Source: DATFVA01 sp963800255
GTDB taxonomy: Bacteria; Bacteroidota; Ignavibacteria; Ignavibacteriales; Ignavibacteriaceae
Assembly: GCA_963800255.1 (NCBI GenBank)
Contig: CAWDAK010000003.1
Coordinates: 1 to 64,000 of the forward strand
Length of the DNA stretch: 64,000 bases
Direction of reading: 5' to 3'
Shown one piece after another: positions 1 through 9,464 of this stretch. The notes below the pieces were generated by a model. It made no database searches, had not been told where the DNA came from, and saw nothing but the letters and a program-made list of their open reading frames with translations. The position numbers were made by a program, and so were the translations under genes. How positions within the stretch are numbered: position 1 is the first letter of the stretch; each line of letters opens with the position of its first letter.

Positions 1-1159
1 GCATACGGGTTTATAGGTGAGAATGTAGGGTTTGATATTACTTTTTATGATAATCATCTTCGCGGGGATTATTTTAACGGGAGAAGGCATTTTTCTCCGT
101 TAACTGGGTTTGAGTTTCACGTAGGAAAAGGGGATGGGATTGATTTCGACAGGATGAATGCAAACTTAAATATTTCGTGGGATTGGGGAAGTTTTACTCT
201 TGGTAAGGATTTTAATTATTACGGAACAGGGGAGAGCGGGAAGATTATTTTATCGGATAAGGCTCCTTCGTTTCCGTTTATAAAGTTTGAAGCACAGCCT
301 GCTGACTGGTTTAAGTTCTCCTACATACACGGAATGCTAAGCTCTCTGGTAATTGATTCTTCTACTATACGTTACGGACCATTAAGGGATCACTTCGCTA
401 ATGTTGAGAAGTATTTCGTTGCTCATATGGTTTCGTTTACTCCGCTTGAGTATTTGAATTTATCTTTGGGTGAATCTGTTGTATACAGCGACAGGTTTGA
501 ACCTGCTTATCTTATTCCTGTTGCTTTCTTCAGGATGATTGATCATTATCTTACTAAACCGGATGAAGCTGCGGGTAATGCCCAGCTGTTTGCTTCTTTC
601 TGGTATAAGAATTATTTTTTGAGAAGTAAATTTTATGCGTTCCCTCTATATTGATGAACTTGCTACGAGCGGACAGACAAACAACAGGGCTATTGCTTAT
701 AATACGGGTGTCCAAATTGTTGATCCTTTAATTCCTGAAAGTGATTTGATTGTTGAGTATACGAGGATAGATCCTTTTGTATATTTTCATTCCGACCAGG
801 CACAGACTTATGCTAATTATGGTTACCAGCTTGGTCACTGGATAGGAAGTAATGCTGACCAGGTTTACCTTGCTTTCAGGAAACGTATTATAAGAGGACT
901 GGATGCTTCTGTTTCTTTCAGCTATATAAGGAAAGGTGATGAGCCTTCTTATAATAAAAAGCCTTACCAGGAAGATCAGAAGTTTTTGTTCGGGACGAGG
1001 AAGGATTTCAGGAGCGTGGGACTTGATGTGAATTATGAGATTCTGCATTCACTGAATGCAAAGTTTTCATACAGGATGACGAATATTCCGGCGGTGGAGA
1101 AGACGGTGCTGAGAGGGGGAGATGAAGAGTTATTGAGTGTGGGGATGTATGGGTTGTAG
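1..1159 (+). CDS. Wzi-like capsule-assembly outer-membrane barrel (5' partial, frameshifted)
   Basis: The reading frame is open from base 1, so the start lies outside the window. Frame 1 runs to a stop at 652-654, and the same protein continues in frame 2 from about 640 to 1159. Removing one base near 638-641 joins FYA to SLYIDEL, which restores a continuous protein. Content is typical of a porin-like barrel: alternating aromatic and polar residues (e.g. WYKNYFLRSKFYA) and a pattern seen in Wzi-type capsule assembly proteins, where KFYA..LYIDEL is a recognisable segment. Wzi proteins anchor or assemble capsule at the outer membrane. The two genes downstream are surface-sugar biosynthesis genes, which fits that role. 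The Wzi assignment is from motif memory and moderate; an outer-membrane barrel is more secure. Either a sequencing indel or a real frameshift is possible. Confidence 0.6.
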
Positions 1160-1310
1160 AGAAATTAATTTGAGTGATATGGGGGTTGGGTATGAAGGTT
1201 GTAGAGTTTCCGAAAAGGGAGGGATTTGGGCTATTAGTAGAGTGGTCAGAAATCACACAATAAAATTTATCTATGAGTAAATATTTAATTAGATTTGCAG
1301 AAATTACCGA

Positions 1311-2452
1311 ATGAAAGATAGAATATGGCTTTCTTCTCCCCATATGGGTGGTGAGGAGATTCGTTTTATTGAGAAAGCCTTTAGTGAAAATTGGATAGCT
1401 CCCCTTGGTCCGAATGTTGACGGATTTGAAGAGGATTTATGTGAGTATACAGGCGCAGGACACGCTGCTGCTCTTTCTACGGGTACGGCTGCAATTCACC
1501 TCGCCCTTATTCTCCTTGGTGTTGAACGCGGAGATGAGGTAATATGTCAGAGTTTTACTTTCTCTGCTTCGGCTAATCCTATTGTTTACCAGGGTGCAAA
1601 ACCAATTTTTATAGATAGTGAAAAGGATACATGGAATATTGATCCTGTACTGCTGGATGAGGCGATTAAGATATCGAATAAGTAAAGGAAGGAAGCCTAA
1701 GGTAATAATATTTGTACATTTGTATGGTATGCCCGCAAAAGTGAATGAGATAAAAGCTGTAGCTGAGAGGTACGATATCCCCCTTATTGAAGATGCGGCT
1801 GAAGGAATGGGTTCGCTTTATAATAACAGGCACGTTGGTACTTTTGGTGATATAGGTATACTGTCATTTAACGGAAATAAGATTATTACTACCTCGGGCG
1901 GGGGTGCACTTCTTTCGGATAATGAGGATTTTGTAAGTAAAGCCCGCTTTCTTGCAACTCAGGCACGCGATAAGGCTCCTCATTATCAGCATTCGGAAAT
2001 TGGTTTTAATTATCGTATGAGTAATGTCTGCGCCGGTATAGGGCGGGGACAGATGCAAGTGCTGGATGAGAGAGTAAAACAGCGAAGAAAGAATTTTGAG
2101 TATTATAAGGATGTATTTTCTTCTTATGAGGGTATTACATTCCTTGATGAACCGGAAGGTCACTTTAGCAACCGCTGGCTTACTACTATTCTTGTTGATC
2201 CGGAGAAAACCGGTGGAGTAACACGCGAGGATATACGCCTTGCGCTTGCTGAGGATAATATTGAAGCAAGACCTTTGTGGAAACCGATGCACCTGCAGCC
2301 TGTGTTTAAAGATGCGTTTGCATATACTAATGGTGTATCAGAGAGTTTATTTAATTACGGTTTGTGCCTGCCTTCGGGTTCAAACATGACTAACGATGAT
2401 CTTAATACGAGTGAGTGATATGATTCAATCTTTACTAAAAATCAGGGTGTAA
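1311..2452 (+). CDS. DegT/DnrJ/EryC1/StrS-family PLP sugar aminotransferase (two frameshifts)
   Basis: Members of this family transfer an amino group to keto-sugar nucleotides, using PLP, during O-antigen or capsule synthesis. The N-terminal part (1311-1685) carries GTAAIHLALILLGVERGDEV; the second part (about 1686-2406) carries VHLYGMPAK, EDAAEGMGS and SFNGNKIITTSGGG, where the lysine in NGNKI is the expected PLP Schiff-base residue. An extra base near 1683 breaks the frame: dropping it gives ISNKKGRKPKV. A second extra base near 2407 causes the early stop at 2416-2418; the shifted frame continues RVSDMIQSLLKIRV and stops at 2450-2452, two bases before the next ATG. With both indels repaired the length (about 380 residues) is normal for the family. 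Tight spacing suggests cotranscription with the downstream dehydratase. Confidence 0.8.
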
Positions 2453-2454
2453 AA

Positions 2455-4413
2455 ATGCCGTTAAGTGGAATGAGTAAACTGGTCAACAGTATGAGGAACA
2501 GACACTTTATGCTGGTTGACCTTGTGATAGTGTTCAGTACTCCTTTCCTTGCTTTATTTATAAGGCTGGAAGGGAAAGCAAACTTTGATTTATACATGCC
2601 TCAGCTTTTATATATAGTAGTTGTGGCTTCTGTAATTAAGCTGTTTATTTTTTATGCGTTCGGCATATACAGGCAGGTGTGGAAGGCTGCCAGCATTGAT
2701 GAGCTTGCAAGAATGAGTTTTGCAGGAATTCTTTCTGTTGTGGTGGAGATTTACATTTTTCACGTAATGGCGCTTTTTAATTTTACTTTGCTTGACAGGT
2801 TCCCGATATCTCTTCCACTGCTGGATGGACTTGCCGCGACTATTTTTGTTGCTATGTCGCGTTTCAGCGTAAGGTTATAGACCGTACTAACCAGAGATTC
2901 CGTCCCGGGAATAATGAAAAGAAGATCGGAATTGTGGGTGCCGGGGATGCCGGTATTATGGTTCTCCGTGAATTATTCAACCAGCCTAACCAGGGTAAGG
3001 TTGTTGCTTTCTTTGACGATGACCGTAATAAATACAGGAAGAAAATCCTTGGTGTGCCTGTACTGGGTTCAATTAACAGTATGCCCGAAATTGTTCTTGA
3101 GAAGGGTATAACTACAATTATTGTTGCAATGCCTTCTCTGCCGGGATACCTGGTAAGTAAAGTTGTTAATAACTGCAGCGGGATCAGCTCTAAGACTTGA
3201 AGTGCTTACGGTGCCGGGACTGAATGAGATACTTGACGGACGTGTTAAGTTCGAACAGATACGCAGGGTGCAGGTAGAGGACTTACTAAGGCGTGAACCT
3301 ATTATAACTGATGACCGGAAGGTTGATGAATCATTAAGGGATAAAGTTGTACTGGTTACGGGAGCCGGAGGTTCAATAGGGAGTGAACTCTGCAGGCAGA
3401 TAATTACCCATAGTCCCAGGGAGCTTGTACTTGTAGGCCACGGTGAGAACTCCATTTTTGAGATTGAACGGGAGCTGAGGCACAGGATGCTGCGCCATAT
3501 TTACCCGGGCAGGAGAATAAAGATTACCAGCAGGATAGCCGATATAAGGTTTAAGGACAGTATGACCCGGATATTTGATGAGGTAAGACCTCAGATTGTA
3601 TTCCACGCGGCTGCCCACAAGCACGTGCCGTTAATGGAAGGAAATCCACTCGAAGCTGTGCATAATAATGTGCTGGGTACAAAGAACCTGGTTGAGGTTG
3701 CGTACGAATATAATGTTGAGAGCTTTATATTTATTTCAACCGATAAGGCTGTTAATCCTACTAATGTAATGGGAACAACGAAGCGTATTGCTGAAATGAT
3801 TACCCTCGGTATGGCAAAGAAATACCAGAGAAGGTTTTCGGCTGTGAGGTTCGGAAATGTTCTTGGTTCACGCGGAAGCGTTTTATCAACATTCAGGCAG
3901 CAGATACTGCAGGGCGGACCCATTACTGTTACGCATCCCGAGGTAATAAGGTATTTTATGACCATTCCTGAAGCTGTGCAGCTTGTTCTGCAGGCATCGG
4001 TGCTGTCGGAGGGCGGGGAAGTATTCCTGCTTGATATGGGCGACCCGGTAAAGATAATTGACCTTGCAAAGGATTTTATAAGGCTGTCAGGTTTTAAAGA
4101 AGGCTCTGATATGCATATAGAGATTACAGGGTTAAGGCCGGGCGAGAAGCTGTATGAGGAGTTATTTATTAAGGGTGAGAATTATGTACCTACAGTGCAC
4201 GAGAAGGTACTGATTGCTTCTAATGCATCCAATATCGTACTGGATGATGTTGACGCAAGTATTGATGAGCTGCTTTACGGCTTTAATTCAGAGGATATGG
4301 AGAAGGTTTTTTACTTGTTAAAGGCAATTGTGCCCGAGTTCAATCCTGCGAGTCCTGAAACATTCAAGATGGCGGATTATAAGATGGTTGACAAAAAAGT
4401 TCCTGAAGAATAA
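2455..4413 (+). CDS. CapD/WbpM/FlaA1-type nucleotide-sugar 4,6-dehydratase, membrane-anchored (two frameshifts)
   Basis: Large two-domain polysaccharide biosynthesis protein. The N-terminal part has about four hydrophobic segments (for example VDLVIVFSTPFLALFI and LLYIVVVASVIKLFIFYAFG). A Rossmann/CoA-binding-like domain follows with GIVGAGDAGIMVLREL, and then an extended SDR domain with VTGAGGSIGSELCRQI, FHAAAHKHVPLME and STDKAVNPTNVMGTTKR. In the last motif methionine takes the usual tyrosine place before the lysine, which is characteristic of UDP-GlcNAc 4,6-dehydratases of this family. Three ORF pieces (2455-2880, a middle frame to 3200, 3163-4413) are joined by a missing base near 2870 and an extra base near 3190; between the first stop and 2934 the middle frame reads KVIDRTNQRF without a stop. 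Repaired length is about 650 residues, normal for the family. Likely initiates a sugar modification for capsule or O-antigen. Confidence 0.85.
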
Positions 4414-4469
4414 TGAATAAATAATTACAACTGCGGGGTATGGACAATTAGAATTATTTTTATATATTT

Positions 4470-4590
4470 CGAGTGCTCTTAAGAGCCCTTCATTTTAATA
4501 AAAGATTTTGGACTCGTTCACAGAGGTTTACCCCTGCCTCGTGATGGAAAAGAGTTCGGACCGGTAACACCCCCGTTACCGGTTTTTTTA
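4470..4590 (+). ncRNA. candidate structured small RNA ending in a terminator
   Basis: Between two genes is a TGGACA box (4441-4446), 16 bases, then TATATT (4463-4468), followed by about 120 bases ending in a strong terminator. Inside, GGACTC (4510-4515) can pair with GAGTTC (4552-4557), TCAC (4518-4521) with GTGA (4541-4544), and GAGG (4523-4526) with CCTC (4537-4540), giving a long stem with a bulged A. A 12-base palindrome GCTCTTAAGAGC lies at 4475-4486. I do not recognise the family: SRP and 6S hallmarks are absent. It could instead be the structured 3' end of the upstream mRNA. Confidence 0.4.
4560..4590 (+). terminator. rho-independent terminator
   Basis: CCGGTAAC at 4561-4568 pairs with GTTACCGG at 4575-4582 across a six-base loop, followed by a run of seven T. 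It ends transcription from the polysaccharide operon and the candidate small RNA on the plus strand. The opposite strand has no T run. Confidence 0.85.
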
Positions 4591-4606
4591 TTTTAAAGAG
4601 ATCTGA

Positions 4607-5773
4607 TTATAAATCATTAAGGAATGCGGTGAGGTCGAAGACGCTGATTATCTTCACGTCTTTTATTTTCATAGAATTTTCGCCCGCATAAATTAACATT
4701 TTTTCGGGTTTCTGAGTTTGAGTATCAGGAAATCGCAAAAGGTTCTTTAGATATTCGTTGTTGAATGTTTCCCCGCCTTTGCATTCGATCAGCATCAGTT
4801 TTCCGGCCTGTCTTTCGATTATACAATCTATTTCGGTTCCGTTGCTTTCTCTCCAGTAATACACTGCCGGCTGAAAACCTCTATGGCTAATGCTTTTGAC
4901 TATTTCACTTATCACCAGGTTTTCAAAAAGTGCTCCGTATGCGTAATGTGTCTTAAGTGAATCCGGTTCTGAAAGATTTAGTAATGATGCCGCGACTCCT
5001 GTATCATAAAAATATAATTTTGGAGCTTTGATAAGGCGTTTATTGAAATTGTTATAGTAAGGCTTCAACAGGTATATAACAAAACTTGTTTCCAATAATG
5101 AGAGCCATGCCCTTGCTGTATTAACAGAAATTCCTGCATCATTAGCAATTGAGCTGATGTTCAATATCTGGCCTATTCTACCTGCGCATAAGCCTAAAAA
5201 ACGGGTGAAAGTATTCAGGTTTTCTATTGACTTCAGGGTTCGTATATCTCTTTCGATATATGTCTGCAGATAAGATGGATAAAAATTTTGCGGCTCTATT
5301 TTTCTGTCATAAACCCTTGGATAAAAGCCTTTAAGGATCGTTTCATATAAACTTTGATTGTGAAAAACATCCATCTCGGTGATATCAAAGGGAAACAGAT
5401 GAGTTATATTCACTCGTCCGGCAAGAGACTGTGATATTTTTTCATTTAGTAAAAAACTCTGCGAACCTGAAAGTATAAATTGCCCTGTGGTATTCCGTTC
5501 ATCTGATATAACCTGGATGTAGCTGAAGAGTTCAGGCAGATTTTGAGCCTCGTCGAATATTATTTTACTGCCGGCATTATTTAAGAAGCCTACAGGGTCT
5601 TCTTTGAGTATATTTCTGAAATCAATTCGTTCCAGGTTATAATATTTGTAGTCCGGAAATTCTGTTTTGAGGAGCGTTGTTTTGCCTGATTGCCTGGGAC
5701 CGGTTAATGATATTACCGGAAATTTTTTTAGAACATTTTTTAAATGTGCGGTTATTTTACGTTTTATGTACAT
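4607..5773 (-). CDS. AAA+ ATPase with DUF4143 C-terminal domain
   Basis: A 388-residue protein of the common AAA_14/DUF4143 type. Walker A is GPRQSGKTT near residues 25-33 and Walker B is KIIFDEAQ near 70-77, with LSGSQSFLL as sensor-like strand. The C-terminal part carries EIDCII....LIECKGG, the pattern of a restriction-endonuclease-like fold seen in DUF4143 proteins. The cellular role of this family is not established; members often occur singly in accessory regions and have been suspected of DNA or toxin-antitoxin-like functions. It stands alone here, with its own direction opposite to the upstream polysaccharide genes. Confidence 0.85.
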   Translation of the reverse strand: MYIKRKITAHLKNVLKKFPVISLTGPRQSGKTTLLKTEFPDYKYYNLERIDFRNILKEDPVGFLNNAGSKIIFDEAQNLPELFSYIQVISDERNTTGQFILSGSQSFLLNEKISQSLAGRVNITHLFPFDITEMDVFHNQSLYETILKGFYPRVYDRKIEPQNFYPSYLQTYIERDIRTLKSIENLNTFTRFLGLCAGRIGQILNISSIANDAGISVNTARAWLSLLETSFVIYLLKPYYNNFNKRLIKAPKLYFYDTGVAASLLNLSEPDSLKTHYAYGALFENLVISEIVKSISHRGFQPAVYYWRESNGTEIDCIIERQAGKLMLIECKGGETFNNEYLKNLLRFPDTQTQKPEKMLIYAGENSMKIKDVKIISVFDLTAFLNDL

Positions 5774-5830
5774 AATTTATGCAGATTTGCAATTCAATTG
5801 CAAAATTACATAAAAAAGGAAGAAGAAAGA

Positions 5831-5860
5831 AGCCCCTCCGGATAACCCGGTGGGGCTTTT
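5831..5860 (-). terminator. bidirectional hairpin terminator
   Basis: AGCCCC and GGGGCT arms frame a stem with inner CGG/CCG pairing between two minus-strand genes. On the minus strand it lies just past the stop of the T9SS protein and is followed by a T/C-rich run; on the plus strand it is followed by TTTTT. Confidence 0.7.
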
Positions 5861-5864
5861 TCTG

Positions 5865-7541
5865 TTATTTAGCGAGAATCATCTTGCGGGTTTCTGTATA
5901 GGTGCCCGCTGATATTGTGTAAAAATATATTCCGCTGGGGAGGTGCGATGCATTGAAGGAGATTATGTGCTCGCCGGTTCCCTGCTTTTCGTTGACAAGG
6001 AGTGCGGCTTCTCTTCCGAGTACGTCAAATATTTTTAATGTGACGAATTCTTCTGAGGGGAGGGTGTACTTTATCATTGTAGCCGGGTTGAACGGATTCG
6101 GGTAGTTCTGGCTGAGTGAAAATGAGGCTGCGGCCAGGACTTCAATTTCTGCTTCACTGCTGAAGCTGAATGTACCGTTATAGTCAACTTGTTTCAGGCG
6201 GTAGGTGTACTTCCCGCAGGCAAGGTTCTGATCTGTAAATGAATAACGGTTTATAACGGTTGAGTTTCCGCTGCCATTGATGAAAGCCAGCGACTGCCAG
6301 CTGCCTTCAGTTCCTTTTCTTTCTACAAAAAATCCCGAGTTGTTTGTTTCTGTGGCTGTACTCCAATTAAGTGTTACATTGTTTCCATTTGCGTTTGCTG
6401 TGAATGAGGTGAATTCAACGGGTACGGGCTCGAAGGTATATTCATATACGCCTGCACCGTTAACTGCCGCACCTGCGTATAGTGTAGACTGTTCTGTTCC
6501 TTTGAATGCCAGGGCTCTGATCTGGTAGGTGGTTAGCATTGTTCCGCCATTGAAAGATGCCCAGGTAGTGCCGCCGTCGGTAGTTCCCCAAACGCCTATG
6601 TTTGTCTGGACGGAGTTATTATCAAGTCCCACATAGAACTCCATCGGCGAGCCGGGTTTTATTATGGAGGATCTGGGGAGAACGCCGATATCCTGGGGTG
6701 CGCCGTCCCATTTTCTCGTCCAGCTTCCGCCGCCGTCGGTGGTGACGTATAATCCGCCGGATACTGTATTCATAAAGAGTCCGGCTATTACGATATCAGG
6801 GTTATCGGGACTTATGCTGAGGGTTCGTACAGGATTGATTTCTGCGGGATCGGTGGGCAGACCGTTGTTGATCTCCGTCCAGTTATCTCCTCCATCGGTA
6901 CTTTTATAAATGGTGGAAGGACCTGTACTGGTAACCGTAGCGAAGGAGGTTCCGGCGTATACATTAGCGGGGTTAACGGGATCTATAGCGAGCGAAAGGA
7001 AGTTTTTGATGGCCCCGAGGCCGGTGGTTGAGGGAGCCCAGTTAGCACCGCCGTCTGTGGTTCTGTATAATCCCACAGGGGAATCGGTTGTACCGTCAAA
7101 GACCGCGATGAAGGCTGTGTTGGCATTTGCGGGATCAACAGCAATCGCCTGAACGCCCTTTGCGGATTCCTGGATACCGGTTACCATCCTCGTCCAGCTG
7201 ACGCCGCCGTCTGTGGTTTTATAAACCCCGTCATTGGCACCGAAGTTTGTACCCGCGTACAGCACCTGCGGGTTAGAGGCGGAGATGGCAAGCGAGAGAA
7301 CCGCTGTGTTGAGGAGTCCGCTGCTTGCCGAATTCCAGGTGGCTCCTGCATCGGTTGTTTTGTAAACTCCAAGCGTGGCGCTGCCGGTGTACATAATATC
7401 TGTGTTTGATGGATCGATTGCCATAGCATAAACAGGACCTACGGAGGTTGTTGTGGTGGTCCATATGGTTAATCCATCCTGTGCTTGTGAAGAAATGGTG
7501 AAGAGGAAAAGTAGAAGAAAAGAAGAGTAGAAACGTTTCAT
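5865..7541 (-). CDS. T9SS-secreted Asp-box (BNR/sialidase-like propeller) protein
   Basis: 558 residues. An N-terminal signal peptide (MKRFYSSFLLLFLFTISSQA) is followed by repeated Asp-box strands of the type TTDGGATW, TTDGGVSW and STDGGDNW spaced through residues about 60-340, which is the hallmark of a beta-propeller of the sialidase/VPS10/YCF48 group. A Fn3-like linker (VEFTSFTANANGNNVTLNWS) precedes the C-terminal T9SS type A sorting domain, with SQNYPNPFNPATMIKYTLP and a terminal TRKMILAK. The protein is therefore exported by Sec and then across the outer membrane by the Por system. Substrate is not predictable. The start is supported by a GGAGG 5' of the ATG. Confidence 0.88.
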   Translation of the reverse strand: MKRFYSSFLLLFLFTISSQAQDGLTIWTTTTTSVGPVYAMAIDPSNTDIMYTGSATLGVYKTTDAGATWNSASSGLLNTAVLSLAISASNPQVLYAGTNFGANDGVYKTTDGGVSWTRMVTGIQESAKGVQAIAVDPANANTAFIAVFDGTTDSPVGLYRTTDGGANWAPSTTGLGAIKNFLSLAIDPVNPANVYAGTSFATVTSTGPSTIYKSTDGGDNWTEINNGLPTDPAEINPVRTLSISPDNPDIVIAGLFMNTVSGGLYVTTDGGGSWTRKWDGAPQDIGVLPRSSIIKPGSPMEFYVGLDNNSVQTNIGVWGTTDGGTTWASFNGGTMLTTYQIRALAFKGTEQSTLYAGAAVNGAGVYEYTFEPVPVEFTSFTANANGNNVTLNWSTATETNNSGFFVERKGTEGSWQSLAFINGSGNSTVINRYSFTDQNLACGKYTYRLKQVDYNGTFSFSSEAEIEVLAAASFSLSQNYPNPFNPATMIKYTLPSEEFVTLKIFDVLGREAALLVNEKQGTGEHIISFNASHLPSGIYFYTISAGTYTETRKMILAK

Positions 7542-7659
7542 ACGGCATCCTCCGAATTGATAAATTAAAGGAAAACCATGAATTTGTGAAATGACCTGAG
7601 AAGAAGATATTGCAAAAGGGGATAAGTAGCAAGAAGAAAGTTTGGCTGGAATGAGGCTT

Positions 7660-7947
7660 TTACTTATGCAAAACTTCTAAAACTGTATGGGGGTCTTTAG
7701 ATAATAAATTTAATAAGACCAAAGCTGGTCCCTGGGGATATCTATCTCCTCTTTCCCAGTGACGCAATGTTCCCAAACTTATTCCAACTGATGAGGCAAA
7801 TTTTGCCTGACTCATCCCGATTCTTTCTCGAAGTTTCTTCACATCTATATGTTTCGGCTTAAATATTTTTGTCCCTTCTGTATTTCCTTTTGAGAATTCT
7901 ATTGCTTCCTTTAATCCTTTGCTAATACTTTTATATGCTTCGTTCAT
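7660..7947 (-). CDS. HigA/NadS-like XRE-family HTH repressor (orphan antitoxin-like)
   Basis: 95 residues with a helix-turn-helix from about 50 to 85: SQAKFASSVGISLGTLRHWE. The length, acidic/lysine-rich N-terminal arm and the LRHWERGDRYPQGPA segment resemble antitoxins of the HigA/NadS group, which repress their own operon. No toxin ORF lies next to it on either side within 200 bases, so it is an orphan here. A perfect palindrome upstream is a likely autoregulatory operator. Confidence 0.8.
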   Translation of the reverse strand: MNEAYKSISKGLKEAIEFSKGNTEGTKIFKPKHIDVKKLRERIGMSQAKFASSVGISLGTLRHWERGDRYPQGPALVLLNLLSKDPHTVLEVLHK

Positions 7948-7982
7948 TGTTTACCTCATAGATCAATCAACATATACAAATA

Positions 7983-7997
7983 TAATCCATTGGATTA
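7983..7997. promoter_or_regulatory. palindromic operator upstream of the HTH gene
   Basis: TAATCCATTGGATTA is a perfect 15-base inverted repeat, 36 bases upstream of the repressor's ATG. Position and symmetry fit an autorepression site of a HigA-type dimer. The binding itself is inferred. Confidence 0.55.
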
Positions 7998-8045
7998 CAC
8001 CATACAAGAGAAAAAATTTATATTATCTTGAAGAAATTTTGCCTC

Positions 8046-8095
8046 TAAGCAAAAATCTTCGCGGGAATTTTTGCTTTAAAGCAAAAATCTTCGTG
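8046..8095. repeat. AGCAAAAAT inverted and direct repeats
   Basis: AGCAAAAAT (8048-8056) pairs with ATTTTTGCT (8067-8075) and the sequence GCAAAAATCTTCG recurs directly at about 8080. It lies 70-100 bases past the end of the phosphoesterase gene, so it may act as that gene's terminator, although the T run lies inside the stem. Confidence 0.4.
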
Positions 8096-8156
8096 TGATC
8101 TCCTTCAAAAAATGCGAATAGTGAAGGAATTTAAATTGAAAGGCAAAGAGGGGGAA

Positions 8157-9407
8157 TTATTGTGCATAAATTCCTTTGCCTGATTCATACCTGAATACTA
8201 CGGCGCCGCGGAATACTTTTTTATCGCGGGTTCGCTTCCATAACCATCCGCCTGTGTTGCATAAATTTACGGCTGTGCCTGCGGGGGAGGTCATTATTAT
8301 CGGGTTATCCATTGTTATGGGTAAGTGGGTGTGGCCGAAGATCATTGTGCCGGGTTTTTCGATCTGGATGTTGTGAAGCTTTTTCAGCTGATCTACTTCG
8401 GCAAGGCAGGCGTTGAAGTAGGTGAAAAACCTTTCCTGCACTATGGGGAGCTGGAAGTATTCTTTGCTATATCGTGCTTTTGTTTCAGGGGTGAGCATAG
8501 CCAGTATTCGCTTGGTGGCTTTACGGAAGGCGAAACCGGTTGCCGTACCCGGAAGGTACTGGTAGCCTTTACGGTTTATAAATACATTATCATCGAGATA
8601 GCTGAAGAGGTTGTTAAGGTAGTGCCGCACGTTTCTTACATTGCCGTCTTTGATTTCGTGCTGAACCCGTGAGAGTGATTCAGTGAGAATACCTGCCTGG
8701 CCTACTCCCGAGCAGGAGAGTTGATTGAAGGGGAAGTTCATTCCTACCATCTCCTTAATGTCCATCGGGATATCAAGTTTAAGATCGGGTTCGAGGATGA
8801 TGGGGGCCCATTTGGATAAGAGCGACCAGTAGTTGTCAAGGTACTGACCGTGAGTAATTAGAGTGGTGCCTTCGTTTGATGCGAGGTAAAGGTTGGGATA
8901 GGCGAATATGAAGTGGGAAGGATCGTCGGTGATATGATCTAAAAATAAGCCTCCGTAGGTATAGGGACCGTCATTTCTTTTGCCTACGCCAGGGAGGGTG
9001 AAGCCGGGGGTGCTGGTGTTTGTTCTGTCGTCGAGGATACCGGGTATTGCTGTTCTGAACTTCCGCGGGATTTTTTCCTCCCTCATCTGGAGGATGATGT
9101 TGACTTCGTTTTCGACTATGTTCCAGATATCATAGTCGTGGTTGCCGGGGATATAGATGTACTGGTCGGCTATGTTATCTTTTTGAAGCAGGGTGAAGAA
9201 GACCTTTGCGGCCGCGTATGCATTATCATAGCCGGCTACTGAGAAGTCGAGTATGTCGCCGAGGAGGACAAGGTAATCATTGCCGGTTCCGGCTGCTTCG
9301 CAGAAGTCGCGGTACTTTGGTCCCTCTTTAAATTCATTTCCGTTCCATTCAACGAGCGAGCACAGGAGATTACCGAGATGGAGGTCAGATGTTATTGCGA
9401 GTTTCAT
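8157..9407 (-). CDS. calcineurin-like metallophosphoesterase
   Basis: About 416 residues starting at the ATG at 9407 (MKLAITSDLHLGN); the frame is open further upstream to 9458 but that extension has no family similarity. The metal-binding set is complete: DLHLG, GDILDF, GNHDYD and GHTHLP, in the order expected for the calcineurin-like superfamily. The protein lacks a signal peptide and is probably cytoplasmic. A long insertion between the GNHDYD and GHTHLP motifs, containing ITHGQYLDNYW, makes it larger than simple UDP-diacylglucosamine hydrolases; substrate unknown. Confidence 0.85.
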   Translation of the reverse strand: MKLAITSDLHLGNLLCSLVEWNGNEFKEGPKYRDFCEAAGTGNDYLVLLGDILDFSVAGYDNAYAAAKVFFTLLQKDNIADQYIYIPGNHDYDIWNIVENEVNIILQMREEKIPRKFRTAIPGILDDRTNTSTPGFTLPGVGKRNDGPYTYGGLFLDHITDDPSHFIFAYPNLYLASNEGTTLITHGQYLDNYWSLLSKWAPIILEPDLKLDIPMDIKEMVGMNFPFNQLSCSGVGQAGILTESLSRVQHEIKDGNVRNVRHYLNNLFSYLDDNVFINRKGYQYLPGTATGFAFRKATKRILAMLTPETKARYSKEYFQLPIVQERFFTYFNACLAEVDQLKKLHNIQIEKPGTMIFGHTHLPITMDNPIIMTSPAGTAVNLCNTGGWLWKRTRDKKVFRGAVVFRYESGKGIYAQ

Positions 9408-9464
9408 AGAACGATAAATTAACAATGGTGAGGGAAGGAGTTTGTGATAGGATTGCAAAAACGA

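Noticed and set aside
4470..4590. SRP RNA or 6S RNA
   Set aside because: The SRP apical motif and the 6S long bubble structure are absent; the sequence is left unassigned.
6277..7152. plus-strand ORFs of about 80 residues within the Asp-box gene
   Set aside because: They are antisense shadows of the repeated Asp-box codons in a well-supported gene.
7948..8156. toxin gene partner for the HTH protein
   Set aside because: No open frame or RelE/HigB-like motif is present on either strand.
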